The notes under the pieces are model-generated. The model was not told the DNA's origin. It ran no database searches and saw nothing but the letters and a program-made list of their open reading frames with translations. Of a DNA stretch of 64,000 nucleotides, positions 37,241 to 49,061 are shown piece by piece. Made by a program: the position numbers and the translations under genes. Each line of letters begins with the position of its first letter. The stretch's first letter is position 1. Source of the stretch: Colias croceus (Eukaryota; Arthropoda; Insecta; Lepidoptera; Pieridae); NCBI RefSeq assembly GCF_905220415.1, contig NC_059542.1:10230001-10294000 (forward strand), read 5' to 3'.

Positions 37241-39200
37241 AACGTCATGTGTCAGGCCACAGAACAGTAAAAACAAAGTGGGCCAATGGCTATCCAAAGA
37301 GGTTATAAATTTCACATAATCTATAGATGATCTCTTTGGATAGGATAGTATTAGCAGATTAGCAGCATAATCAAATAATATCACAAATTACTAAATAGTT
37401 ACTTCATGATAATTATGTTGATTAATTTATCTACCTAATATGTAGGTAGTATTAAGGTTGATATTAAACTTTCTTCTTTAATTATAAAAGTACACATACA
37501 CTCTCAATTAATACATCGATAAACTTTTATGACCAATATACAAAGTTTATTCCGGTCATAAAGTACTAGGACTAAATGTATTAATGGCCTTCCAAACTAT
37601 GGCTACTCAATTAATGTAGGTACCATTTGACGACAAAATTACATTTGAAACAAGCCTAGTTCTATGAATTAGGTTTTGGGTTATATTATTATTATGTATA
37701 AATTTTGTACTGATAAGGGGAATAAATGATGAAGTGACTGTAAGTGAGTGCCTACTTCAACTGAAGCACTTTGTGTGTGCCAAACATTTTATTTGTGTAG
37801 AACATTGATTAAAATTATTAAATAATTTTCCTTTATTTAATGGTAAAGGTAATAATATTTTTCCGAAATTAAGAAAAATATAGATTTACCAAAAATATCA
37901 TCAAATATCATTTAAACACATTTACATTGCCGTTTGTACCATATTACATAATAAACCCTGAAACGTTTGTACCTTATCACAATTCACCAAAAAGTCCCAA
38001 ATCAACAAGGAAAATATATCAAAATGCGTCCACAACAATCTCAAACAAGGCAATATATTTCCATACAAGTAAATGCAATTTACAGTTTCTTGTAAACTGA
38101 AATTAATTGCTTGGGAAAGCGCCAGATACGTTGCATCGAGAATATTATAAATAAACAAGGGTTTTATGCGATTTTCGACTGTATGGTACCTGCGTAAACC
38201 TGTTTAGTGAACAATATGGATACTAAAATACGTACGTGTTAAATTTGTTTATATGAATAATCTTTTTAGTCTTTTACTGTTTGAATCACTTTGAAATTAA
38301 AAAAAAAAATATCTATGATACGATGCGATATAAAAATTGACTTATTGTATATACAATAACAATTGTAAATAACGTTATATGAATTACCTACATATTACCT
38401 ATGTATTTTGTTTTCCTAGCTATTTTATTTAAAAATTAAACTTTTACTCGGCTGATGCTTAACTATTACCATGGACCCAACTATTACTTAATTAGTATTT
38501 AGTACCTAATTTATACTTAGACTCTATTTAGTATATCGAATCCACTATTTTGAAAAATTAAACATTACAAACATTGTTACATCCAAGTTACATCATCATT
38601 TCCTAAAGTCTGCTTATCAATGTCAAATAAAACTAAATGCGGGCAAAATAAAGTTGTAAATGGAACAACAGATAAAATACATGCTACGTCACAATGTGTC
38701 ACGGTCGTGAATTTCACGAGACTTTTCAACTCATAAAATTTCATACAAGCTATTAGTATGCAGATTCGCACTATCTTTGGGTTGTCTCCAAAAATATTTA
38801 CTTGTCAAACAATATGAGAAGTTTGGTTCGCCAAGCCTTTTGTCCTGGATTTAACAATACATCAAAATAAATATACGTTTTATATTCGTGGAGTCTAAGT
38901 TCAATGGCGTGAAAACGTATAAGTCATGTGTGTGAGCTTAATATTTTATTTTTGTGAAATTAAAATTATTGTCTTTTCTACACAGTATGTGTTTTAGGTA
39001 TTACAGTTGCAGTAGTCTACATCATAAGTATTTACCATATAAGACTACTTATAATAATACCTTTTAAGTTCACTTATCATTATACAGTGGTTTTAAAACC
39101 TTTTTAGTACAAGCAAAATTACTTCAAGCAACAAATGTTATCATTATAGAATAATAGCAAGCAGGAACTCCATACAGGCCTTTCTAAAATCACTCTTATA
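37240..39200. other. AT-rich non-coding stretch
   Basis: Nothing recognised on either strand. Confidence 0.45.
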
Positions 39201-39205
39201 CAATA

Positions 39206-39366
39206 CTAGCTGTGCCCGCGATTTTACTCGCAATGCTCCGCTCCTATTGGTCTTAACCTTTCTCGATAAATAGACTATCTTACAGAGAAATTATTTTTCA
39301 AATTTGACCCATGATTCCTGAGATTAGCGCGTTTAAGCTCAAACTCTTCAGCTTTATAATATTAGT
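39206..39366 (-). mobile_element. Helitron-type element (GCTCC family)
   Basis: CTAGCTGTGCCCGCGATTTT, CTCCTATTGGTCTTAAC and GAGATTAGCGCGTTTAAGCT match the family, with an internal deletion. Confidence 0.66.
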
Positions 39367-39679
39367 TTATAATACACATAGTATATTCTTTGTCTAGTAC
39401 CAATGGGAGTTAGTTACCAGGCCAAAATAATTAATACGTAATTATAATTCAGGTTCAACAAACCACAATGAAATTGGTTTTGTTCAACCAATCGACCTTT
39501 ATCAATCTACGTCAGTGACAAATGTTTGTGACCAGTGGACACTTAATTAATATATTTTTCAGTATTTAGCACTTATTTGGAGCTAAGATGTATAGGCGTT
39601 GATGGATTTAGGTTATGAATGCTTTCAAAAACGTTTCAGAGCGTCGAGTGAATGAGTAAAAAATTTTTTTTTATTTCTC

Positions 39680-40079
39680 GATGTATTACTCGAACTAGGT
39701 CCTATTTGGAAAATTATTTCGGTGTGTAGTAGTTCGGGTGTAGATAGCCCATTTATCGAGGAAAGCTACTATCCATACTAATATTATAAATGTGAAAGTA
39801 ACACTGTCTGTCTGGCTGTTACTCAATCACGCCTAAACTACTGAACCAATTTTCATGAAATTTGGTATGGAGATATTTTGATACCCGAGAAAGGACCTAG
39901 GCTACTTTTTATTCCGGGAAAATGACGCAATCCCGTAAATCCCACGGGAACGGGAACTATGCGGGTTTTTCTTTGACTGCGTGGGCGAAGCCGCGGGTGG
40001 AAACCTAGTAGGCTATATATCGTCTCGCTAAGACCAACAAGAGCGGAGCACTGCGGGTAAAACAGCGGAGCACAGCTAG
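39680..40079 (+). mobile_element. Outer Helitron-type element (GCTCC family), split by another Helitron
   Basis: Left part: GGAAAATTATTTCGGTGT, GATAGCCCATTTATCGAGGA. Right part: AGGCTATATATCGTCTCGCT, AGACCAACAAGAGCGGAGCA, ending CACAGCTAG then T. Removing 39772-40008 restores the family order. The 5' end is decayed. Confidence 0.72.
39772..40008 (+). mobile_element. Helitron-type element nested in another Helitron
   Basis: Starts TCCATACTAATATTATAAAT directly after A39771 and ends GAAGCCGCGGGTGGAAACCTAG-style at 40008, directly before T40009. No target duplication. The interior has the CCCACGGGAACGGGAACTAT block of the 2552 family. Confidence 0.85.
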
Positions 40080-40084
40080 TAATT

Positions 40085-41570
40085 GTATAAATACATACAA
40101 TAATAAATAATAATATTGTATTAAATTATAATTTTAACATACTCGGAGAAGATAATAATATAATTATATTATGTTCTTTTCGTTATCTCGTATGAAATTA
40201 CATGAAGATAATCAACATAAGAACATAGTAATTAATTATTATTATCTAAAACGATCCAAGTGGCATAATTTGCCAAAATAATTAATTTGAAATTAGTTTG
40301 TTATATTAAAATAAGAGGTTAATCCAATATAAGAATATTAAATTACTTCGGTTTAAAGGTTGTTATAATTGAGATTTATTAAATCCTAACATTTTTGGGC
40401 TTGCTCGGTTTCACATACGGACAAAAACTACGGGCAAAAACTTACATCTTCTATTTCAACCGTATAACATTAGGCTTTGGAACCAATTTCTCGTAAAATA
40501 ACATCGTAACTACTAGAGGTGAGTGAATCTAACTATGTATAACTTTTATAATATCCTATAGAGCTTCTTTTCTCGCTAAAGAATATAAAAATATTTTTAT
40601 AATAGCTACAAAAGTTTATAGTGTCATTGAAATACGTGTATAAACTATTATGTGGTCGGGTCACTAATATTACAATTTAAGTATTATTCGCTCGCTCGAG
40701 GAGAGCATACCAAAATTATAGAGTTCCATTGTTACAATTTTCTACTTAAAACATAAATATAGACCATCAAATTTATAAAGAAAAACGTTGAAATAACCAA
40801 TAAAAACCAACACGTAATTGAATACATTAGCAAAATATTAAAAACCGCTTCACTGAACATGTTGAAAATGAATTGTAGGCGTACGGGAATCATTGAATTA
40901 TTCATTATATTTATTCATCAATAGGTAAGATACGCTATCGACTGGAAGCCTATATTCCTTTGACACCGATACCTTTAATATACTTTATTTACATTTTTAT
41001 AACGCAATATTTTAATATGGATATAGTAAAGTTTTATAGAGGCTTGTTATATTTTTCACATGCTACGACTGCTTGCTATTGACGAAAATTATGAGAAAAA
41101 CAAATATTTGGGATAAATTTGGTTGTTATCGAAATAAAAACTGAAGCAATTATTTTTTGTCCCCCTCTATAAAAATTAAATTTCATCTTGTTTGGCATAA
41201 TCTCTTTTGTTAATTTTATATATAAAGTTTATTCAACAACATTCATAGACAACTAATAATAAATTTAATTTTAGATTATAAATTACGAATTGTTTTGAAA
41301 ATACACTGCATTCTCTTCTAGTTTCCCTTAGGCAAAGGACTTATAACAAAATAAAATACACATTAAAAGGTAGACGAAAGTTAATTGAAATTCCTCGGGA
41401 CCTCCTTCAACGTGGCGTTAGAATGACGTGCATTTATACCATAAAGTTTTTCAATTAATTGTTATTTAAAGTAAAAGGTTATTGTGTGAGTGTGTGTGTT
41501 TATTTTGTTTACAGTATAATAAAAAATACAGTATATCAAATATATTAAAACACTAGGTTAAATTTTAAAG
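40085..41570. other. AT-rich non-coding stretch
   Basis: Nothing recognised on either strand. Confidence 0.45.
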
Positions 41571-41574
41571 AGCA

Positions 41575-41695
41575 ACTATGAAGTTTCTTGCCGGTTGTTC
41601 TCTGTAAAAACGGCTTACCAAATCGGTGGTAAATGGTAAAACTGTGTTATAACGATTCAAAAGTGCTACTGGAAGAAGTTTTATTGAATAATATT
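41575..41695 (+). mobile_element. LINE 3' tail fragment, same family as 645-782
   Basis: TATGAAGTTTCTTGCCGGTT, CCAAATCGGTGGTAAATGGT, AACGATTCAAAAGTGCTACT and TTTTATTGAATAATATTA. Confidence 0.6.
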
Positions 41696-42786
41696 ATAAA
41701 GGTTGGAATTTATTGAGTTTGTATATTATAACATCATGTAAAATCATTCATTGTAGAGTCTGTGTAAAAGTGCACATTTTGATTGTAGGCGTAAGAAATA
41801 TAGGTACATAAACGTTCTATGAAAAATTGTAAATACTCTGTAATAATATTTTTCTAAAACCATTGATTTTTTCGTCTTACAACATTGTAACGTGATGATT
41901 GCTAATAAGACAAATTCTACCAACTGAATAATGAATAATACAATGTCATTCACCCTTGTTTGTTTCAGGTTCAAGGACCATTAAAATTGTGGCAAATTAA
42001 TGAGATTCCCCGTTAAAATTTATGATGGCATAGTATCGGTTCGTTTAACATTGTACAATGACAATGACGAGGCTGTGATTGTTATGGTGTTCTGTCTTTT
42101 GAATTACAAAATTAATTAATGAATTTTACTTGGTGGTTTGATTTTGTTTTATGTAAATGGTTTTTTAGAAGTCTACGTTATAATGCTGACAGCATGCTGA
42201 CAGTCACATTTGTGTTCTTAAGAAATCAGGAGCTTTTGAGTTCTTGGTAACAGAACATATAATGGATGCCTCAAAAATCTTTTAAATGTATATTATGTTG
42301 TACAATAGTTCTAAGAATGTGGTACATCATTGTAGTGAAAAATTGTCTCGTGTATAATAATATTATGATGGATCTCAAAATCGGATGAAACTATAATTCA
42401 ACAATTCTAATGATAATTAAAAATGCATTTGAATCGTTACACAATAAACTATAAATAATTAATTTACTGACTATTGTTTCGTTATTCAAAAAGTTATTAA
42501 GTTCTTACAATTTTGTGGTAAAGTCTGTCTCAGTGACTTATCTATTTAGTCCTTTCTGGAAAATTCTCGCAAGTTCTATTAATTGCTATAATAGTTTGTG
42601 ATTCCTTGAACTACGTTAAAGTTATTTGGAGACTTAATAATAAAGATTCTAAACTAAGTATTTAATATTAAATGCGGCCATTTTGAAATCTTCTTCATAA
42701 AACAATGAAACAAGTACTTTATTTAAAGTTTAAAGGAAATAAAATGTAAGAAAAATATGTAAACTTCTGAGGATTAATACTACTGA

Positions 42787-42857
42787 CCCTCATAGGAGGC
42801 CCGTGTCCCAGCAGTGGGAACGTATATGGGCTGATGATGATGATGATGATGATGATG
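42787..42857 (+). mobile_element. 3' fragment of the 58218-type SINE
   Basis: CATAGGAGGCCCGTGTCCCA, GTGGGAACGTATATGGGCTG and a (GATGAT)n tail; the tRNA head is absent. Confidence 0.75.
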
Positions 42858-42869
42858 AATACTACTGAA

Positions 42870-44710
42870 AATTCCATGAATGTGAATATTCCTGTTTCTA
42901 TAGTGGCACCACAAGTACCTGGTTAAAATGAGACAAAATTTGAAACCAAAAATGTTTGGGGGATAATGCCACACCCGAAAAATTTAGAGCTTTGCTTTTA
43001 TTATAGTATTAAATGTATTTACTGTATTTTTATTCTTTTTCATAATCTTTATTTAAGATTATGATAGACAATAGGTACTGGTTTAATTTACCTTGATCGA
43101 TATATTAAAATGAAAATTTGTTTTCCGTATTTGCCCTAGATTTTCCACATAGATGTTTTAAATCAAAGAGACTATTCCGGAAATAGCAATGCCAATTGAA
43201 GAAAACCGTGCTGACAGCCAGTATTACTCCACCCCAGGCTATTTTCATAGTTCAAAACGTGACGATATAGAAAACTTTTTCTAATATTACTTACTTTGAT
43301 TCCGCAACCAATATGGCTTCGGGCGACAATTTCGGCGGCCGCAAACAAGCCTAAAGAAAGTTTGAGCAAACCCCGATCAAATCAAGTAAAGATTGTTATG
43401 GTTTGATTTCATAAATCAAATTTGGTTAAATAAGTAAAATTTTATTCACCTTATTGGGAACTTATTGTCATCATTGGAAACTTATTTGCTTAAGAAGAAG
43501 TATAATTAACAATTTCAATTCAATTTTCAATTCAAAAGTAATAATTTAATTTTTCTTTTTTCTGGGATATAATCCTTGTAAAGCTTATTAAAATACTTAT
43601 AAAGCTTATTTAGATTTGTATAATTGTTAAAAGTTAAAGAATCATTTATATAATATATTATGTACAAACATTTAGTAGAAAATTAAAAATCTCTACACGA
43701 ACTTCCGACAGACAAATTATTATGAAAGTAACCCATCTCTAGTTTATGATACCGTTGGTTGCAGTTATCCATCTTAAAAAAGAAACGTAGGTACGTACAA
43801 GCAATTAGAGCAGGTAGAACCTAAATAACATTTTAATTAAAATACTAATTGTACATCAACCGCAAGGTTTTGCCTTTGAAACCTTTAGTTTGTTTAAGAC
43901 ACGTTTCATGTTCAAATAGCACAAATTAACAGGCTCAAATACGTCGCAAAGTACGTAGCAATTATTACAATAATTACTGATTATACCTATATCTACAATT
44001 TACCAGTCAATTTAGAAAAACAAAACAAATATTATGAACTAAGTGATGATACAATGCTAATGTAAAGATTTGTAAGTACAATGTAAATGATGAGATGATG
44101 ATATTCAATTAGAATATGTGAAAATGTTGAATAAATTGCCTATCACATGAAATAAGGCAATGTAAAGCTATGCTCTATCTTTTTGTCTGTTTTGTTTCTA
44201 TATATCGAGCTTACGAGCACAGACACGATTAAATCGTATTTTTTCACTATTTACAAACGCTCGCAGTTTTTAAATAAACCTTGGTATGCTAGGTACATAT
44301 GCAGAGAATTTGAATCAGAATAGTTTCGGTTAAGTTAGATCCGTTATTTTTAAAACTAAACAGAAAAAGATGCCCCGCCAATAAAGGCTCCGTACCACTG
44401 CACTTGACAGACGTTTAGAAAAACAAAACTGCAAGCATTTGTATAATACACAGTATAATATAATCTGAACAAGACGTTTATTAACTGTGACATCTTACAA
44501 TTTGTAGTTCTACGAAAAAATTTTACGCTATTTATGAGTAGAGTTGATGAATAAAATCACATGATGCTATACCTACTAAGACTGCAAATTCTTATAATAT
44601 TTTACGTGGGAATAGTACTTAAATATTTCATGTATAAAGAGATAATAATATTTTTAATTGTAAATTTGTGAAATACCCGAAGATAGTGCCCAATGAAATG
44701 GGTATTTATA
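42870..44710. other. AT-rich non-coding stretch
   Basis: A moderately GC-rich patch at 43170-43380 has open frames on the minus strand but no recognisable domain or consistent splice sites. Confidence 0.4.
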
Positions 44711-44716
44711 ATCCAA

Positions 44717-44880
44717 CTAGCGGTCCGCCCCGGCTTCGCCCGTGGTACCTACATGTTTAAACTATCCTATCTCTCAAGTTGGATCGAACTGCACATGGTG
44801 TGCGAATTTTATTATAATCGGTTAAGTGGTTTAGGAGTCCATTGAGGACAAACATTGTGACACGAGATTTATATATATTA
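44717..44880 (-). mobile_element. Helitron-type element (GGTCCGCCCC family)
   Basis: CTAGCGGTCCGCCCCGGCTT, AGTTGGATCGAACTGCACAT and GTTTAGGAGTCCATTGAGGA are shared with 50615 and 60974. Confidence 0.68.
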
Positions 44881-44983
44881 AGAGCAATTAGCATCTGGAA
44901 AATCGATTCCCTACAACCTATAGGGCAATAAATAGGAGTAAGGAAAAATAAAACAATCAGGTTTATGTACACTTGAATAATCT

Positions 44984-46318
44984 TTTTATTATATTTCAAT
45001 AGGTATATTATACAAAAATAATTGTAAACATTTCTTAGACAATATTAAAAATCTACTCACACACGATTATATTTACGTTTTTTACATATTATTTTCTATT
45101 TAAACACATATTATTAACTAGTAAATAATACTATTATTTTTGATATACAAAATATGTCTATCGAAAATGCCAGTATAAAATAATAATAACCTAGATGAAT
45201 ATTAATTTATATAGCAATACAACACTAAATTACATTAAAAATGGACTAGCCGTTAACTATACTTTGTTCAATAAATAGACGAATTTTCTGCTTTTTTTAC
45301 TCTATTTGCATTTTTATTAAATTTTAAAGATTGAGGTTTCCCTTTCATTTCCTTATCAAATTTTAAATATTACTAGAACAGTATATATCCAATTAATTAT
45401 AAATAACATCTATGTCTCTATAAATGTATGCCTTGAACAAAATATCAAACAAGACAAATAAATATTATGTCTCTTTGGCACTAAATAGGTTAATTCTTAC
45501 AATAATTTCTACACACGTAAAATAGCCTCATATTTGATTATGAATAAGGATGACTTAATAAATTCACTTACCTACTTCAAGTATTAAATATTTTATAATA
45601 TAGTGATTCGTTGCTCTTGCTAATTTTGAAATAACTTATTTAATACGAACAGTAGGTACAATAAAAAAGCAGACCCAATATTATAAAAGAAATAAAATAT
45701 TAATATAAATAACAAAGTAATTCAACAAAAAATATTTTCTTTCGGTAGAACTAAATAAATGTAATTTAATTTTTTTATTTGATTGTTTCTTGAAAAAAAA
45801 ATATGTTCAAAAAATAAGAGCATTAAACCAGTTCCAAATAACATTCAAAAAGTTGTCATTCGTAATAAAAAATTAAATAAGCAGTCAAGATGGTTTAATT
45901 TCAGGAAATATGTTACATTGCTCTTAACACAACCACTTCAAAATTACTCAGTCTAAACAACAAATACATACAATATACATAGAAATACTGAATATTTGAC
46001 TATAATTTTAAATACATTTAAACTACAAAACATAACACACACTAATATGGACTATATTTACAATCAGTCACATTTAATTATAGTAAATGACTTATTAATA
46101 ATAATGAAATACTCGATTAATATAAAAATGTAATATACTAAGAACTACCATATTAGAACATAATACAGACGTTTTACCAAAGACCTAAATATTGTAAAAT
46201 TCGAAATCAACTAAAATTGAATTGGTGAAACATGAATTTGATTAATAAATTTTATTAAAATACACAATATAAATTATATAAAATAATATTTATATTATAA
46301 TTTTGCGTCGTTATTTCA
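44984..46318 (-). other. Repeat-free, extremely AT-rich block; possible 3' UTR
   Basis: No transposon signature is seen. On the minus strand a strong acceptor (CGTCCGCTTCTTTCTGCAG, 46319-46337) stands at its upstream edge and AATAAAA (44990-44984) at its downstream edge. That would fit a terminal exon with a short coding end and a long 3' UTR, perhaps of the receptor, but no coding sequence confirms it. Confidence 0.25.
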
Positions 46319-46739
46319 GCTGCAGAAAGAAGCGGACGGAGTAGAAAGCAAATGACTGAAGACAGACTAAACTATTTTTTTAACAATTAAATAATTTTAA
46401 TTTAGTTCATTGTTGAATAACTTAAAATGCAATCACAATATTACATTGATTAAAGAAGGCTTTAAAAATTCGGAATACTTTGATTGTTTTGTTTTTATAT
46501 TTTAAGTATGCTTGAATTTATATCAATTTTATAAAAGGGAAACACAATTCATAGATTTGCCGTGAATGCTATGCACGATGATAATTATTATTAAAAATAA
46601 ATGGCTCTAAATTTAATAAAATATGGATAAGGGAAGTACATAAATTGACTCTATTTGTCTTGTATTTAACCGCGCCATCTAGTGCGTTCCCTCAAAAGTT
46701 TTAATGAAAGTTTCTTGTTTACTTTGAAGGCTTATCCTT

Positions 46740-46905
46740 ATCCTTATTCTTCTCACATTTCCTTTTCTACCAGGTTGCCTGGCAGAGATTGCTGTGTAGC
46801 AATAAGGCCGCCTATTGTGCAAAATTTTTGTACTTCATTAATTTGTACCACATTTCCTTTACTGTTTTGTACAATGAAGTGTTATAAATAAATAAATAAA
46901 TAAAG
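46740..46905 (+). mobile_element. LINE 3' end fragment, sense copy of the GGTTGCCTGGCAGAGAT family
   Basis: ACCAGGTTGCCTGGCAGAGA, AATAAGGCCGCCTATTGTGC, TACAATGAAGTGTTATAAAT and an AAAT tail. Confidence 0.6.
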
Positions 46906-47040
46906 ACTTAATTTTTTCTCTTTTATTTTGGCCTTGTAAAAAAACCTTTCAGCATAAATTGTTTTTGTTATATTTTCACATTATCATCACTTTCTTCCTT
47001 GTTTTTAGCTCAGTTTAAATTTACTAGGGTTGTAGAGAAA

Positions 47041-47645
47041 AAAATAATAATTATTTTTTTTTTTTACACACTGCTCAGGCATTTGACCGCCATCTCACCT
47101 GATGGTAAGTGAAGATGCGGTCTTTCAGGTTAGCATGCCTGATCAGTAAGGTAAAGCCTATTCACTTTGGCCTTGAATAGATCCAAATTGAATTTATATT
47201 TTTTGGTTTTTTTTTATGGCATTCAAATGCGTGTGTCCAACGGTGTGTCCCTTAAGACACATAAAAAACTGAAAGGATAGAATAAATTCGATTGCTCAGG
47301 CGGGTCACGAGTGGCTGAGTTGGTTAGGCATCCACCCCGGAATGGCGCGAAGGATGCGGGTTCAAGTCCCGCCTCGTGATCGAATTTTTTCTATTCTTTA
47401 TAAATTTATAGATCCAAATTATATCTATCGGGAAATACGGATGGCGGTAGGGAGTTCCACATCTTCGCGGTTTTTATTACAAAACTGTTTTCGAAGCGCT
47501 TGGTGCGCACATGGGGTATCTCGACCACGAAGGGGTGGAAACCAGTATTTCGTCGCAACGTCCTGTATTGGAAAGGAGAAGGTGGTATAAGGTGGTGTAA
47601 TTCAGTCCCACATTCACCGAAGTGAATAATTTTACACTTCATGTC
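47041..47645 (-). pseudogene. LINE ORF2 C-terminus and 3' end, split by a tRNA-like insertion
   Basis: Minus strand: HPFVVEIPHVRTKRFENSF, IKTAKMWNSLPPSVFPDRYN then, after removal of 47190-47407, LFKAKVNRLYLTDQAC and stop. A 3' UTR with CACTTACCATCAGGTGAGAT and an A-rich tail (47054-47041) follows. The TAKMWNSLP-SVFPDRY style is typical of lepidopteran non-LTR elements. Truncated at the 5' side. Confidence 0.72.
47190..47407 (+). mobile_element. tRNA-related insertion with 13-bp target duplication
   Basis: Flanked by ATAGATCCAAATT at 47177-47189 and 47408-47420. It contains a tRNA-like unit at about 47306-47382: TCACGAG and CTCGTGA pair as an acceptor stem, TGGCTGAGTTGGTTAGG is an A box, and GCGGGTTCAAGTCCCGC is a T-arm with a B box. 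TTTTTT follows 11 bp on, like a Pol III terminator. There is no normal anticodon arm. On the other strand the left end looks like a poly(A) tail, opposite to the tRNA direction. Confidence 0.72.
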
Positions 47646-48205
47646 GAGTTTTTTATGATACTTATTTATAATCCGTTACTGCATCTGGTTCACTCTACAA
47701 AATAGTACAACATAGAGATTTTACTTATATATAATAGTTATTTAATATGTACGTTATTAATTTTATGTCTTCACAGTATGTTATTTTGGAGGGAAATGCA
47801 AGAGACATTTCGTTGCCTGTTTTGAAATGCAATAATAATTTAAGTTTTGATTGCCTGTTTGTTATTATGTCCTTCAAAAATGGTTGAGAGTAGAGACGCT
47901 TTTTTTAAATGACTATTATGGCATGTTAATGAATTTTACATTGCATTTATCAATATTTCTCTTATATACTAATATGTAACATATTTTGTGTGGTGTGTGA
48001 ATATTATAAACGGCAATGATAATTAAAAAGATGTAGGCACCAATACTTGATCTTCAAAAACGGCACACTAACGCACACGATTAGATGTGAAAATAAGATA
48101 TCAAAATTCAACTATTGTAAATTTGCGTATAAGTATAGTATGTAGCACGTGCCGTTATTTTTCTTTGCAAAATAATGAGATTTATGTGTGTGCGTATGTT
48201 GTATA

Positions 48206-48362
48206 TCTATAATAATATTATAAAGTTGAAAAGTTTGTTTGTTTGAAGGCGCTAATCTCGGGAACTACTAGTCCGATTTAAAAAATTCTTTTGGTGTTAG
48301 ATAGCCCATCCAACAGGAATGGAGTTATGGGGTAATGGGGTGGAATCGCGCGGAGCAGCTAG
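48206..48362 (+). mobile_element. Helitron-type element (GCTCC family), internally deleted
   Basis: TCTATAATAATATTATAAAG start after A; GCGCTAATCTCGGGAACTAC; GAATCGCGCGGAGCAG then CTAG before T. It lacks the central ATATATCATCACGC block. Confidence 0.68.
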
Positions 48363-48481
48363 TACAGCATAAAAATGTATGCGGAGTGTGATTATCATGA
48401 ATCAGGATATTTTCAACAACGTCTTGCAAGGAGTATAAATACGTATGTGTTTACATATCAGTTATGTATATTAATATTTTA

Positions 48482-48693
48482 GACCGCCTCCTTGGTGCAG
48501 TGGTTAACGCGTGAGCGTAGAACCGAGGGGTCCTGGGTTCGATTCCCGGTGGAGACGAAGAAAAAAAAAATGTCTCGGTCTGGCAGGACACAGAAGGCTG
48601 ATCACCTACTTGTCCTTAAAGAAAATCGATCAGTGAAACAGATGTATAATGCATCTGCCCCTTCCCCCACTAGGGGACATGGGACTTCACTTT
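48482..48693 (+). mobile_element. tRNA-derived SINE
   Basis: Head GACCGCCTCCTTGGTGCAGT with A box GTGCAGTGGTTAACGCG and B box GGGTTCGATTCCC; body TGTCTCGGTCTGGCAGGACA; end GGGACATGGGACTTCACTTT. GTATATTAA occurs on both sides as an imperfect target duplication. Confidence 0.75.
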
Positions 48694-48824
48694 GTATATT
48701 AACATACACACGCGCATCATTCGCATTCATACTACGCACATACAGAATGATACATCGTAGCTTAATGTACCTATGTGGTACACACACGTATGATTACTGA
48801 CTGACTATGATGCGCGTGTTTATG

Positions 48825-48992
48825 TCATCATAATTATCATCAGCCCATATACGTTCCCACTGCTGGGACACGGGCCTCCTGTGAGGGTACAGGCCATAAT
48901 CCACTACGCTGGCCAAGTGTTGGCGGATGGAGCTCGAACCTCGGACTTATCGATTCGAAGTCCGAGGTGTCACCCCTGAGACACCACTGCTC
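48825..48992 (-). mobile_element. SINE copy with internal deletion, same family as 58218-58528
   Basis: CATCAGCCCATATACGTTCC, GGACACGGGCCTCCTGTGAG and TTCGAAGTCCGAGGTGTCAC are shared; part of the middle is missing. Confidence 0.72.
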
Positions 48993-49061
48993 CTGTATGT
49001 CTATGTGAATACACATAACTATGCGTGTGTGTCATAAGTGTGTAGCTGCTCTTTGTTATTT

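Noticed and set aside
43172..43369. Minus-strand frame in a moderately GC-rich patch, considered as an exon
   Set aside because: No convincing splice sites in phase and no known protein features.
47300..47391. Functional tRNA gene
   Set aside because: Acceptor and T arms pair well, but no normal anticodon arm can be formed and the unit lies in a mobile insertion.
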